A stretch of DNA of 64,000 bases from Stieleria maiorica (GTDB taxonomy: Bacteria > Planctomycetota > Planctomycetia > Pirellulales > Pirellulaceae): positions 8,346,343-8,410,342 of the forward strand of contig NZ_CP036264.1 of the NCBI RefSeq assembly GCF_008035925.1, read 5' to 3'. Made by a program: the position numbers and the translations under genes. Positions 16,189 to 25,758 of the stretch are shown here, in pieces. The notes below the pieces were generated by a model. That model saw only the letters and a list, made by a program, of their open reading frames with translations, did no database searches and was not told the DNA's origin. How positions within the stretch are numbered: the first letter of the stretch is position 1; each line of letters starts with the position of its first letter.

Positions 16189-18009
16189 ATGAACGCAACT
16201 TCGACACCCTCCGCCCCCAAGTCGCTCCCGGAACGCTCCCAGGTGCCACCGAGTGATTGTTGGGATCTGGCCAGTCTGTTCGCCAGTGATTCCGATTGGG
16301 AAGCCGCGTTCGCGGAGTTGGAATCCCAACTCGGGACCTATGAAACCTATCGCGGCCGTTTGGGAGAATCGGCCGCGACGCTGCTGGAAGTGCTGCAGTT
16401 CGATTCGGGTTTTTCGCGGCGTGCCGAACGTGTGGCGATTTATTCGTTCCTGAAGACGACCGAAGACCAGGGCAACAGTGATTACCAGGGCATGAAGTCG
16501 CGGTTCCAGAATCTGGCCGTCCGTGCCAATCAGGCGGCGAGCTACATGAGCCCGGAATTGCTGGCGATCGATCCCGAAAAAATGGACGCCTTGGTCGCCG
16601 ATCCGTTGCTGCAGCCGTACAAACTGCAACTGGAGCGGTTGCTTCGCCAGCGGCCGCATACGTTAAGCGACAAAGAGGAACGCTTGCTGGCGATGCAGGG
16701 CGAGATGGCGTCGGCGGCCGGAAACGCGTTTCGCCAGCTGAACGACGTGGACCTGCGGTTCGGATCGGTGGAAGACGCCGACGGCAACGAGCAAGAGCTT
16801 TCGCATGCTTCGTTCATTCAATTCCTGAACAGCCCGGCGCGAAAGGTCCGCCGCAACGCATTCCATCAGTACTACAAGGAATTCGCCGAACACGAAAACA
16901 CACTCGCCGCGACGCTCGCGGGCAGCATCCATCGCGATGTTTACTACGCCCGAGCGAGAAACCATGACAGTGCGTTGGCCGGTGCGTTGTTCCCCGATAA
17001 CGTGCCGGTGGACGTTTACGACAATCTGATTGCCGCGGTCCGCGATTCGTTGCCCAGCGTTCATCAATACCTGGACGTGCGGCGACGCAAGATGGATCTG
17101 CCGGACATCCACGCTTACGACACCTATGTTCCGATCCTCAGCGACATGAAGAAGGAACACACGTGGGACCAGGCGGTCGACGTGGTGATCGAATCACTGG
17201 CCCCGTTGGGCAGCGAATACACCGAGACGCTCGCCGCCGGCCTTCGAAATCGTTGGGCGGACCGATACCCCAACCGTGGAAAGCAAAGCGGGGCCTTCAG
17301 TTGCGGGTCGTTCGACGGCGACCCGTACATTCTGATGAACTTCAAAACCGACGTCTTGAACGACGTGTTCACGCTGACCCACGAAGCCGGGCACTCGATG
17401 CACAGTTGGTACTCGTCGAAGAATCAGCCGTTCCAGTATTACGACTACACGATCTTTGTGGCCGAAGTGGCAAGCACGTTCAACGAGCAATTGCTGACCG
17501 AGCATTTGCTGAAACATGCCGCCGACGACAACGAGCGTGCGTACTTGATCAACAACGAACTGGACAGCATCCGGGCCACGGTCGTGCGTCAGACCATGTT
17601 TGCGGAATTCGAAAAGAAGACCCACGAGATGGCCGAGGCGGGTGAGCCGCTGACCGTTGCGTCCTTCCGAGCGACCTACCGCGAACTGTTGGACGCCTAT
17701 TTCGGCCCCGATTTTGTCGTCGACGAAGAACTGGAACTGGAATGTTTCCGGATCCCGCATTTCTATCGTGCGTTTTACGTTTACAAGTATGCGACCGGAT
17801 TGAGTGCGGCCGTTGCCTTGTCGCGGCGTGTACTCGAAGGCGGCAAGTCGGAACTGGATGACTACCTGAGGTTCCTATCGGGGGGCTGCAGCAAAGATAC
17901 ACTGGACTTGCTGCGTGATGCGGGGGTCGACATGGCCAGCCCCGAACCGGTCAAAACGACGCTGGCACGATTCAAGACGCTGACCGAAGAGCTGGACCAG
18001 ATCCTTTGA
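16189..18009 (+). CDS. pepF: Oligoendopeptidase F (M3B family zinc metallopeptidase)
   Basis: A 606-residue cytoplasmic oligopeptidase of the M3B family, typical in length. The zinc site HEAGH spans residues 398-402 (His398, Glu399, His402). The third ligand Glu lies about 25 residues later in FVAEVASTFNE. The tail segment FRIPHFYRAFYVYKYATGLS is characteristic of PepF. There is no signal peptide. The stop overlaps the TTG start of the next gene by 3 bp, so the glycosylase is probably translated by coupling. Confidence 0.95.
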   Translation: MNATSTPSAPKSLPERSQVPPSDCWDLASLFASDSDWEAAFAELESQLGTYETYRGRLGESAATLLEVLQFDSGFSRRAERVAIYSFLKTTEDQGNSDYQGMKSRFQNLAVRANQAASYMSPELLAIDPEKMDALVADPLLQPYKLQLERLLRQRPHTLSDKEERLLAMQGEMASAAGNAFRQLNDVDLRFGSVEDADGNEQELSHASFIQFLNSPARKVRRNAFHQYYKEFAEHENTLAATLAGSIHRDVYYARARNHDSALAGALFPDNVPVDVYDNLIAAVRDSLPSVHQYLDVRRRKMDLPDIHAYDTYVPILSDMKKEHTWDQAVDVVIESLAPLGSEYTETLAAGLRNRWADRYPNRGKQSGAFSCGSFDGDPYILMNFKTDVLNDVFTLTHEAGHSMHSWYSSKNQPFQYYDYTIFVAEVASTFNEQLLTEHLLKHAADDNERAYLINNELDSIRATVVRQTMFAEFEKKTHEMAEAGEPLTVASFRATYRELLDAYFGPDFVVDEELELECFRIPHFYRAFYVYKYATGLSAAVALSRRVLEGGKSELDDYLRFLSGGCSKDTLDLLRDAGVDMASPEPVKTTLARFKTLTEELDQIL

Positions 18010-18659
18010 GCCGATCGCAGCCGAAGCCGGTTCGTCTGACCAAGAAGACGCTTGCCGAAGGCGCTCTTCGGCTGGCCGAGGCGGATCCGGTGCTGCGAAA
18101 GATCCACCGCCGGTTCGGCCCGCCGCCGTTGCTGCGGCGGCCCGCGACCTATGCGACGTTCGTCCATATCATCCTGGAACAACAGGTCTCGGTCGAATCG
18201 GCCAAAGCAACCTTTGACCGGCTGACGGATGCCTGCCGAAACGATCCCAGCCCCCGCGCGGTCAGTGACCTGGGCGACGATCGGCTGCGCGAGTTGGGTT
18301 TCAGTCGCCAGAAGGCACGTTACGCACTGGCGCTGGCCGACGCTTGTCTGGTCGGTGAATTTGAGATCGCGGCGTTGTCTCGATTGGACGACGACACGGT
18401 GCGATCACAAATCGTCGCCCAGTTGGGATTGGGGAACTGGTCGGCCGATGTGTTTTTGATGATGGCGCTGCAGCGACCGGACATCTTGCCCCTGGGTGAC
18501 CTGGCATTGGTCAAAGGCATCAAAGAAATCGACCAGACCGATTACGCGTCGAGTCAACAGATCGTCGATCGTGCCGAATCGTGGCGTCCGCTACGAAGTA
18601 TCGCCACGCGAATGGTCTGGCAGTGGTATGTTCACCAACGCGGGCGCGATATCTTTTAG
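18006..18659 (+). CDS. DNA-3-methyladenine glycosylase II (AlkA-type, HhH-GPD)
   Basis: A 217-residue base-excision-repair glycosylase of the helix-hairpin-helix GPD superfamily. ILEQQVSVESA near residue 56 and the hairpin LGLGNWSADVF (about 140-150) are typical of AlkA. Asp165 in LPLGDLAL is the expected catalytic aspartate. There is no Cys cluster for an Fe-S centre, which argues against endonuclease III. The start is a TTG overlapping the pepF stop; no better in-frame start precedes the conserved core. It lacks the N-terminal TBP-like domain of E. coli AlkA, as many short bacterial forms do. Confidence 0.9.
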   Translation: MSRSQPKPVRLTKKTLAEGALRLAEADPVLRKIHRRFGPPPLLRRPATYATFVHIILEQQVSVESAKATFDRLTDACRNDPSPRAVSDLGDDRLRELGFSRQKARYALALADACLVGEFEIAALSRLDDDTVRSQIVAQLGLGNWSADVFLMMALQRPDILPLGDLALVKGIKEIDQTDYASSQQIVDRAESWRPLRSIATRMVWQWYVHQRGRDIF

Positions 18660-18699
18660 CGTTCTCTGCTGATTCAACTCTTCTTGGCGATGGAATTCG

Positions 18700-20286
18700 A
18701 TGACGAAATTGACATTTTGCGGGGCTGCCGGAACCGTCACGGGATCGTGTTCGTTGTTGGATACCGGCAAGCATCGATTTTTGATCGATTGCGGCCTGTT
18801 CCAGGGCAGCAAAACGACCCAGGAGTTGAACTACCAGGACTTTCCATTCGATCCCGAATCGATCGACTTCTTGATCCTGACCCACGCCCACATCGACCAT
18901 TCCGGGCTGCTTCCCAAACTGGTCAAGAAAGGCTTTGTCGGCCAGATCTACGCGACCGAAGCGACCTGTGACCTGCTTCAATTCATGCTTCCCGATTCGG
19001 CGTACATCCAAGAGTCGGGGGTCAAACGACACAACCGGAACCTGCGTCGTCGAGGCCGGCCGGCGGTTCAGCCGATCTACACGATGCACGATGCCGATGC
19101 GACGCTACAGTTGTTGAAGTCGCATGAATATGAAGCCTGGTTTTCTCCCCGAGAAGGAATCCGCGCCCGGTTCTGGAACGCCGGGCACCTGCTCGGTTCG
19201 GCGTCGGTCGAAATCAAGATCACCAAACCCGAGGAAAGTGAGGAACTGTCGCTGCTGTTTTCCGGCGACATCGGACCGGAAGAAAAAGCGTTCCATCCCG
19301 AACCGGATGCGCCGGTGGGCTATGACTACATCGTCTGCGAGTCGACCTACGGAAACCGCGACCGCGACGATTACACGCTGGAAAAGCGGCGTGAGGCTCT
19401 CCGCGACGTTCTGACCACCGCACTCAAACGCGGCGGCAACGTGGTGATCCCTTCGTTCGCCGTCGAACGCAGCCAGGAACTGTTGCACGACATCGGGTAC
19501 TTGCTGACGCAAGGCCAGATCCCGCAGTCAGATGTCTATTTGGATTCGCCGCTGGCCAAGAAGGCGACCGAAGTGTTCATCAAACACGCCGGGGCGCTTC
19601 AGGACGTGGAGGTGGACGAAGCCAGGTTGTTCCGCCATCCGCGTTTTCACTTGGTCCATTCGCTCGAAGAGAGCAAGGCGATCAACAACATCAAAGGCGG
19701 CGCGATCATCATTTCCGCCAGCGGGATGTGCAACGCCGGACGCATCAAGCACCATTTGATCAACAACATCTATCGCCCCGAATGCACCGTGTTGTTCGTC
19801 GGTTATCAGTCGCCGGGGACGCTGGGCCACATCATCAGCAGCGGTGCCAAAGAGGTCCGGATCCACGGCAAGTCCTACAAGGTGCGGGCCGACATTCGCG
19901 AGCTAGGGAATTATTCCGCTCACGCCGACCAGGGGGAGTTGTTGGATTGGATCCAGGAGCGTTGCCCGATCACCGGCGGATTGTTCCTCAACCACGGCGA
20001 AGACGATGCCCGGCAGATGCTACGTGAAATGCTGGGCAGCCGAGGATTGGATGGCGACCGAATCTATCTGCCACAGTTCGACGAGACGTTCGAATTGATC
20101 GCCGGCACCAAACCGCTCTCCCAAGGCACGCCCAAGCCGCGTCTGGATGTCACCCACACGGCCCACGATTGGCACAACGACTACGCCGAGTTCATGCTCT
20201 CGCTGACGACCACGATCGAAAAATCGAGCGATGACGAGCGGTATCGATTGCTGAAACGTCTGAAAGAAACGATCGGTGGCGTTTAA
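18700..20286 (+). CDS. Beta-CASP metallo-beta-lactamase RNase-like protein
   Basis: A 528-residue MBL-fold protein with the CPSF73-like arrangement. The metal motif HAHIDH (residues 62-67) lies in the N-terminal MBL half, followed by a beta-CASP insert and a C-terminal RMMBL region (the KVRADIRELGNYSAHADQ segment, with SASGMCNAGRIKHHL before it). These proteins are usually endo/exoribonucleases. The last 60 residues are a lineage-specific extension rich in charged helices. It starts 40 bp after the glycosylase gene and is followed by a two-hairpin repeat. Nuclease activity is inferred from the family, and the RNA target is unknown. Confidence 0.92.
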   Translation: MTKLTFCGAAGTVTGSCSLLDTGKHRFLIDCGLFQGSKTTQELNYQDFPFDPESIDFLILTHAHIDHSGLLPKLVKKGFVGQIYATEATCDLLQFMLPDSAYIQESGVKRHNRNLRRRGRPAVQPIYTMHDADATLQLLKSHEYEAWFSPREGIRARFWNAGHLLGSASVEIKITKPEESEELSLLFSGDIGPEEKAFHPEPDAPVGYDYIVCESTYGNRDRDDYTLEKRREALRDVLTTALKRGGNVVIPSFAVERSQELLHDIGYLLTQGQIPQSDVYLDSPLAKKATEVFIKHAGALQDVEVDEARLFRHPRFHLVHSLEESKAINNIKGGAIIISASGMCNAGRIKHHLINNIYRPECTVLFVGYQSPGTLGHIISSGAKEVRIHGKSYKVRADIRELGNYSAHADQGELLDWIQERCPITGGLFLNHGEDDARQMLREMLGSRGLDGDRIYLPQFDETFELIAGTKPLSQGTPKPRLDVTHTAHDWHNDYAEFMLSLTTTIEKSSDDERYRLLKRLKETIGGV

Positions 20287-20305
20287 GCGGTGTGCTGCTG
20301 TGCTT

Positions 20306-20370
20306 CGTAGCCACGCTCGCCAGAGCGTGGATCCCATCGGAAGACCACCTTCTGGCGAAGGTAGCTACGG
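20306..20370 (+). repeat. Two-hairpin intergenic element, copy A
   Basis: The left hairpin CCACGCTC-GCCA-GAGCGTGG (8-bp stem) and right hairpin ACCTTC-TGGC-GAAGGT (6 bp) are joined by a variable spacer and bounded by GTAGCCAC/GTAGCTAC. It sits 19 bp after the beta-CASP gene stop. Confidence 0.88.
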
Positions 20371-20473
20371 TGAATCGGTGATGGCGAGTTTTGCCCCCCG
20401 ACTTTCGATTCCACCGGATATTCTGTAAAAAACAGGTCATATCGAATCCGAATGTCCCCCACCGAGACCAGCC

Positions 20474-21439
20474 TTGAACGTCAGCGACTTTCTTGAACGA
20501 CACTACCGTCATTTCAATGCCCGCGAGACCCTGGCCGCGGCACGCTCGTACAAAGACCTGATCGAAAAACGCGACGGCCGCATGATGGTCACGCTGGCCG
20601 GTGCGATGAGCACCGGCGAATTGGGGCTTTCATTGGCCGACATGATCCGCCAGGGCAAGGTGCATGCCGTCACGTGCACGGCCGCCAATTTGGAGGAGGA
20701 CATCTTCAATCTGGTCGCCCACGACGAGTACCGCGTGATCGAAAACTGGCGGGGGCTTTCGGAGAGCGACGAAGAAGCGTTGCTGGAACAGGGGTTCAAC
20801 CGCGTCACCGACACCTGTATCCCCGAAACCGTGATGCGGCACATCGAAGGCCGGCTGACAAAGCTGTGGAAACACGCCGCCGAGACGAACCAACCCCGCA
20901 CGCCGGCGGAGTTCATGTTCGAGTTGTTGGACGATCCGGAATTGCCACAACACTTTCAGGTCCCGCGCGAGAACAGCTGGCTGGCGGCGGCGAAAGACGC
21001 CGGAATCCCGGTGTTCGTCCCGGGGGTCGAGGATAGCACGCTGGGGAATATCTTCACCGCCCGCGTGATCGACGGTACCGTCGCCGGACATCACGCGATG
21101 AAGCCCGGGACGGCCCAATTGGAAAAACTGGCCTCCTGGTACCGCGAAACCTCTTCGCAGCACCCGATCGGGTTCTTTCAAATCGGCGGCGGGATCGCGG
21201 GCGACTTTTCGATTTGCGTCGTCCCGATGATGCGTCAGGATTTGAAAGAGGATGTCCCGCTGTGGAGCTATTTCTGCCAGATCAGTGACGCCGAAACCAG
21301 CTACGGCGGATACAGCGGCGCGGTGCCGAACGAAAAAATCACCTGGGAAAAGCTCAGCCGCGAGACACCCAAGTTCATGATCCACAGCGACGCCTCGATC
21401 GTCGCGCCGCTGGTCTTTGCCTACGTGCTGGGACTGTAG
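20474..21439 (+). CDS. Deoxyhypusine synthase-like protein lacking the catalytic lysine
   Basis: A 321-residue protein of the deoxyhypusine synthase superfamily (NAD-dependent transfer of an aminobutyl group from spermidine). MVTLAGAMSTGELGLSLAD, the VHAVTCTAANLEEDIF segment and the C-terminal IHSDASIVAPLVFAYVLG are family hallmarks. The segment that carries the active-site lysine in true DHS (GGGVVKHH in human) reads GGGIAGDF here, so Gly243 replaces lysine. Bacteria have no eIF5A, so the substrate must differ, perhaps in polyamine metabolism. The start used is TTG 20474; no upstream ATG in frame was found. Repeat copies flank both sides. Function unknown. Confidence 0.88.
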   Translation: MNVSDFLERHYRHFNARETLAAARSYKDLIEKRDGRMMVTLAGAMSTGELGLSLADMIRQGKVHAVTCTAANLEEDIFNLVAHDEYRVIENWRGLSESDEEALLEQGFNRVTDTCIPETVMRHIEGRLTKLWKHAAETNQPRTPAEFMFELLDDPELPQHFQVPRENSWLAAAKDAGIPVFVPGVEDSTLGNIFTARVIDGTVAGHHAMKPGTAQLEKLASWYRETSSQHPIGFFQIGGGIAGDFSICVVPMMRQDLKEDVPLWSYFCQISDAETSYGGYSGAVPNEKITWEKLSRETPKFMIHSDASIVAPLVFAYVLGL

Positions 21440-21783
21440 GGCTTTGCGGTCATCGTGACGTTGACGTAGCTACGCTCGCCAGAGCGTGGTGATCGCAGCG
21501 GAGCCACCTTCTGGCGAAGGTAGCTACGTCTGGCGTCGTCGTCGTCCGATTCTGGCGAAACCTCGCCGACGTTTTGGGAGATCGGTCGCCCGCCCGATGC
21601 GCCATTGCTGGTCGACTAATCGGTCGAAATCGCGAAGTTTTGCGGCCGCGGTTTTCCCACCGGCCGATTCAGGGTGATGTCCTGTCGGATCGGACTGAAT
21701 TCGTTAAATTGCAGGTCCGGCGATGGCGGCGCGCGAGCGTGTTTGACAGTATCGAAACCTGATTTCCATTTGGATTGCTATTG
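21440..21783. other. Intergenic region before the pyruvate carboxylase gene
   Basis: A 344-bp gap that begins with repeat copy B (21464-21529). The remaining 250 bp should contain the carboxylase promoter. I see no convincing gene or riboswitch-like structure in it. Confidence 0.45.
21464..21529 (+). repeat. Two-hairpin intergenic element, copy B
   Basis: Perfect 10-bp terminal inverted repeat (ACGTAGCTAC...GTAGCTACGT) enclosing the ACGCTC-GCCA-GAGCGT and ACCTTC-TGGC-GAAGGT hairpins. It begins 25 bp after the DHS-like gene stop. Confidence 0.9.
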
Positions 21784-24700
21784 ATGACGATTCGGCCCTT
21801 TAAAAAACTGTTGGTTGCCAACCGCAGCGAAATTGCGACGCGAGTCTTCCGCAGTGCTACGGAACTCGGGATTCGAACCGTCGCGATCTATTCCTACGAA
21901 GATCGCTACGCCCTGCACCGCTTCAAAGCCGACGAGGCCTATCAGATCGGTGAGCCGGGGGAACCGATTCGATCGTATTTGAATATCGATGCGATCGTCG
22001 CGTTGTGCAAGAAACACGACATCGATGCGGTGCACCCCGGATACGGGTTCTTGTCCGAACGACCGGGGTTTGCCGACGCATTGACCAAGGCGGGAATCGT
22101 CTTCGTCGGTCCCAGCGTCCGTTCGCTGAACCAGCTGGGTGACAAGATGTCGGCCCGCGAGTTGGCCGAAAAGGCGGGTGTGCCGGTGTTGGGTGGACAG
22201 AACAAACCGCTGCGTGACGCGGACGAAGCGGTGGCGCTCGCCGAATCGATGGGATTCCCGGTGATCTTGAAAGCGGCCCACGGCGGCGGCGGCCGCGGAA
22301 TGCGTGTCATCGCGTCGGCCGAGGAGCTGCCGACCGCGCTGGAAGCGGCGATGCGCGAATCGAAAACCGCATTCGGCAGCGACGAAGTGTTCCTGGAGCG
22401 TTTCGTCCAACGCGCCCGCCACATCGAAGTGCAAATCATCGGTGACGGTGAAAACCTGGTGCACCTGTACGAGCGCGATTGCAGTGTCCAACGGCGCCAC
22501 CAAAAAGTGGTCGAACTGGCACCGGCGCCCAACCTTGCGCCCGATGTCCGCGACGGGCTTTGCGAGGCGGCACTGAAAATCGGCAAGGCCGTCGGTGCGG
22601 ACGGTTCTTGCTATGAGAACGCGGGAACCGTCGAATTCCTGCTGGACGTTGATTCGAATCAATTCTTCTTCATCGAAGTCAACCCGCGAATCCAAGTCGA
22701 ACACACCGTGACCGAAGAGGTCACCGGAATCGACGTCGTTCGCAGCCAGATCTTGATCGCCCAAGGACACAAGCTGACCGACGAGATCGTGGGGATCGGC
22801 ACCCAGGACAAGATTCGCACCAACGGGTTTGCGATGCAGTGCCGGGTCACCACGGAGGATCCGGCCAACCAGTTCCTGCCCGACTACGGCCGAATCACCC
22901 ACTATCGTTCGGCGGCCGGGTTGGGCATCCGCTTGGACGCCGGCACAGCCTTCAGCGGCGCGGTGGTCAATCCGTTTTACGATTCGATGCTGGTGAAAGT
23001 CACCGCACGAGCCCCCTCGCTGGCCGCGGCGGGATCTCGCATGGATCGCTGTTTGCAGGAGTTTCGGATTCGCGGGGTCAAAACGAACATTCCCTTCCTG
23101 CTGAAGCTGATCAATCACCCGACCTTTTTGGCCGGTGAAGCGACGACGCGGCTGATCGACACGACACCGGAATTGTTCGAATTGCCCAAGCGACGAGACC
23201 GGGCGACCAAGCTGTTGACGTACCTGGCCGAAACGATCGTCAACGGAAATGAGCTGGTCGTCGGACGCCCCGTCGCCACACGTCGAACGCCCGCTCCGGT
23301 GCCCGAGACCGACCCGCTGGCGAAACCGCCCAAGGGGACCAAGGACATCTTCCGCGAATCGGGCGTCGAGGGGCTGGTCAAATGGATCGGCCAGCAAAAG
23401 GGGCTGTTGTTGACCGACACCACGATGCGGGACGCCCACCAGTCGCTGTTGGCGACCCGTGTCCGAACCTATGACATGGTGCACATCGCACCGGCCTACT
23501 CCCATCTGGCCTCGCAGCTGTTCTCGTTGGAAATGTGGGGGGGAGCGACGTTTGACACCAGCATGCGATTTTTGAAGGAATCGCCCTGGCAGCGACTGGC
23601 CGATCTGCGTGAAACGATCCCCAACATTCTGACGCAAATGTTGCTGCGGGCCAGCAACGCCGTCGGATACACGAACTATCCCGACAACGTCGTGCGGTTG
23701 TTCGTTCGCGAAGCCGTCCAAGCCGGGATGGATGTGTTTCGAGTCTTCGACGCGCTGAACTGGGAACAGAACATGCGCGTGGCGATGGAAGCGGTGATCG
23801 AGGAAGGCGGGATTTGCGAAGCATCGATCTGTTACACCGGCGACCTGCAGAATCCCCGCCGCACCAAATACGACTTGGCGTACTACGTCAATCTCGCCAA
23901 GCAGCTGGAAAAGATGGGCGCGCACCTGCTGGCCATCAAAGACATGGCGGGGCTGCTGAAGCCCAAGGCGGCGGTCAAGCTGATTCGGGCGTTGCGCGAG
24001 GAGATCGGGATTCCGATCCACTTGCACACCCACGACACCGCCGGCATTCAAGCGTCGACGATTCTGGCGGCCGCCGACGAAGGGTTGCAGATCGCCGACG
24101 CCGCCCTGGCACCGCTGTCCGGCGGCACCAGCCAGGTGAATTTGAACTCTCTGGTCGAAGCCCTCCGGGACACCCCGCGCGAAAGTTCGCTGTCGACCGA
24201 AGCGCTGACCAATTTGGCGACGTACTGGCAAGCGGCGCGTGAGTTTTACCTGCCGTTTGAAAGTTACGTGTTGCCGGCGACCGGCGATTTGTACGAACAC
24301 GAAATGCCCGGCGGCCAGTACACGAACCTGTTCCAACAGGCCCGCGCGTTGGGGCTGTCGGATCAATGGAGCGAAGTCTGCAAGGCCTACGCCCAAGTGA
24401 ACGCATTGTTCGGCGACATCGTCAAAGTGACGCCGACCAGCAAGGCGGTCGGTGACATGGCATTGTTCCTGGTCGCCAACGAAATGTCGGCCGAAGACGT
24501 GATGACCAGCGATCGTTCGCTCGCCTACCCCGCCAGCGTGCTCGATTTGATCGGCGGACGGATGGGGCAACCGCCGGGCGGATTCCCCGAAGCGGTGATG
24601 AAAAAGATCCTCGGCGACGAACCCGCACTGACCTCTCGGCCCGGCGAATCGATGCCCGATGCGAATATCGAAGCCGCCAAGAAAGAAGTCACCGACTTGA

Positions 24701-25245
24701 CCGGCGAACCGGCCAACGATCGATCGGCGGTGACCCACTTGCTGTATCCCAAGGTCTTTGACGATTTCGCCGTCCACCAAAAGACCTACGGCGATGTCGC
24801 CAAATTGCCCACGCCAAACTTTTTCTATGGGCAAGAACCCGGTGAAGAGATCGCCGTCGATATCGAAAAGGGAAAACGCCTGATCATCCGGTTCTTGACC
24901 GTCGGCCAACCGCACCCCGATGGAACGCGCACCGTGTTCTTCGAACTCAACGGCCAACCGCGTGAAATCACCGTGCACGACAAGTCGCTCGAGCCCGAGA
25001 CCAAGGCTGCGGTGAAAGCGGACCCCCGGGACGAGAATCAAGTCGCCGCCAGCATGCCGGGGATGGTGATCACCGTGGCCGTGGAAGAAGGCGGCAAGAT
25101 CAAGGAAGGCCAGAAGCTGATGGTGCTCGAAGCGATGAAGATGGAAACGACCGTCAACGCGCCCCGATCGGGCATCGTGAAAACCATCCACGCACCTCCG
25201 GGGACCCAAGTCGAAGCGGGCGACTTGTTGGCCGTGATCGAGTGA
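21784..25245 (+). CDS. pyc: Pyruvate carboxylase
   Basis: A 1153-residue single-chain pyruvate carboxylase making oxaloacetate from pyruvate, bicarbonate and ATP. Order: biotin carboxylase domain (residues about 1-450, with the ATP loop HGGGGRGMR and the EVNPRIQVEHTVTE block), carboxyltransferase domain (about 540-820, with TTMRDAHQSLLATRVRTYDM and the metal motif HLHTHDT), then the PC tetramerisation and biotinyl domains. The biotin acceptor is Lys1119 in VLEAMKME, 34 residues before the end as usual. The ATG at 21784 is preferred over a TTG at 21775. A small secreted-protein gene follows 4 bp after the stop. This is the full-length anaplerotic enzyme, with no frame disruption. Confidence 0.97.
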   Translation: MTIRPFKKLLVANRSEIATRVFRSATELGIRTVAIYSYEDRYALHRFKADEAYQIGEPGEPIRSYLNIDAIVALCKKHDIDAVHPGYGFLSERPGFADALTKAGIVFVGPSVRSLNQLGDKMSARELAEKAGVPVLGGQNKPLRDADEAVALAESMGFPVILKAAHGGGGRGMRVIASAEELPTALEAAMRESKTAFGSDEVFLERFVQRARHIEVQIIGDGENLVHLYERDCSVQRRHQKVVELAPAPNLAPDVRDGLCEAALKIGKAVGADGSCYENAGTVEFLLDVDSNQFFFIEVNPRIQVEHTVTEEVTGIDVVRSQILIAQGHKLTDEIVGIGTQDKIRTNGFAMQCRVTTEDPANQFLPDYGRITHYRSAAGLGIRLDAGTAFSGAVVNPFYDSMLVKVTARAPSLAAAGSRMDRCLQEFRIRGVKTNIPFLLKLINHPTFLAGEATTRLIDTTPELFELPKRRDRATKLLTYLAETIVNGNELVVGRPVATRRTPAPVPETDPLAKPPKGTKDIFRESGVEGLVKWIGQQKGLLLTDTTMRDAHQSLLATRVRTYDMVHIAPAYSHLASQLFSLEMWGGATFDTSMRFLKESPWQRLADLRETIPNILTQMLLRASNAVGYTNYPDNVVRLFVREAVQAGMDVFRVFDALNWEQNMRVAMEAVIEEGGICEASICYTGDLQNPRRTKYDLAYYVNLAKQLEKMGAHLLAIKDMAGLLKPKAAVKLIRALREEIGIPIHLHTHDTAGIQASTILAAADEGLQIADAALAPLSGGTSQVNLNSLVEALRDTPRESSLSTEALTNLATYWQAAREFYLPFESYVLPATGDLYEHEMPGGQYTNLFQQARALGLSDQWSEVCKAYAQVNALFGDIVKVTPTSKAVGDMALFLVANEMSAEDVMTSDRSLAYPASVLDLIGGRMGQPPGGFPEAVMKKILGDEPALTSRPGESMPDANIEAAKKEVTDLTGEPANDRSAVTHLLYPKVFDDFAVHQKTYGDVAKLPTPNFFYGQEPGEEIAVDIEKGKRLIIRFLTVGQPHPDGTRTVFFELNGQPREITVHDKSLEPETKAAVKADPRDENQVAASMPGMVITVAVEEGGKIKEGQKLMVLEAMKMETTVNAPRSGIVKTIHAPPGTQVEAGDLLAVIE

Positions 25246-25249
25246 TTCC

Positions 25250-25726
25250 ATGCGAAACGCAGACAAGAAAGCGGCGGCGCGTTCGGGTCGCACGAGGTTC
25301 CTGAACCGCCTGGCCGCGTTTTTAATCCTCTGCGTGTCCTGGGCCGGCGGTTGGTCCGCCGCCGAGGATCTGTCCCCGATCGAATCGGTCGATGCGGCAA
25401 CACGTGCGATGTGGCTGATCGATGGTGTCGTCGTCGACTCGGTCAGCTCCGAACCGATCGGCGACTTTGTCGTCACGCCCGGATCACTTTCGGTGGATGA
25501 TTCGGGGAAGTCGACGGTCCGCTGGCGTGACAATCTGAAACGTGAAATGAAGGCCGGACGTTTGCGTTGGCCGCGCACCAGCGGATTCTCCGTGATGCGG
25601 TTCCGAGTCACCGCCGATGGTTATCGACCCGCTGTCACGCAGCGGATTTGGCGCGGCGGACCGCACACGCAAATCAGAGTGCGGTTGGTCCCGGTCGGCG
25701 ATGCGGGAGAAGTCGGGAGACGATAA
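25250..25726 (+). CDS. Small secreted protein with carboxypeptidase-regulatory-like domain
   Basis: A 158-residue protein with a basic N-terminus and a hydrophobic signal segment (about residues 17-36), then one domain beginning WLIDGVVVDSVSSEPIGDFVV. That pattern (GxVvDsxsxePi) is typical of carboxypeptidase-regulatory-like or CNA-B-like surface domains; a second strand set around VMRFRVTADGYRP supports it. The gene starts 4 bp after pyc, so cotranscription is likely even though a functional link is not evident. Assignment to a domain family is moderate. Confidence 0.72.
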   Translation: MRNADKKAAARSGRTRFLNRLAAFLILCVSWAGGWSAAEDLSPIESVDAATRAMWLIDGVVVDSVSSEPIGDFVVTPGSLSVDDSGKSTVRWRDNLKREMKAGRLRWPRTSGFSVMRFRVTADGYRPAVTQRIWRGGPHTQIRVRLVPVGDAGEVGRR

Positions 25727-25758
25727 CACCAGTTCGCGAGCCGAGCAGCGCCGATTCA

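Noticed and set aside
20306..20370. CRISPR array or insertion-sequence ends for the two-hairpin repeats
   Set aside because: Copies are isolated and kilobases apart rather than regularly spaced, and no transposase gene lies between any two of them.
21778..25611. A minus-strand open frame of over 1200 codons opposite pyruvate carboxylase
   Set aside because: It is the mirror of the strongly biased codon use of pyc. It has no recognisable domain, is extremely Arg/Gln/Asp/Gly-rich and covers a certain gene on the other strand.
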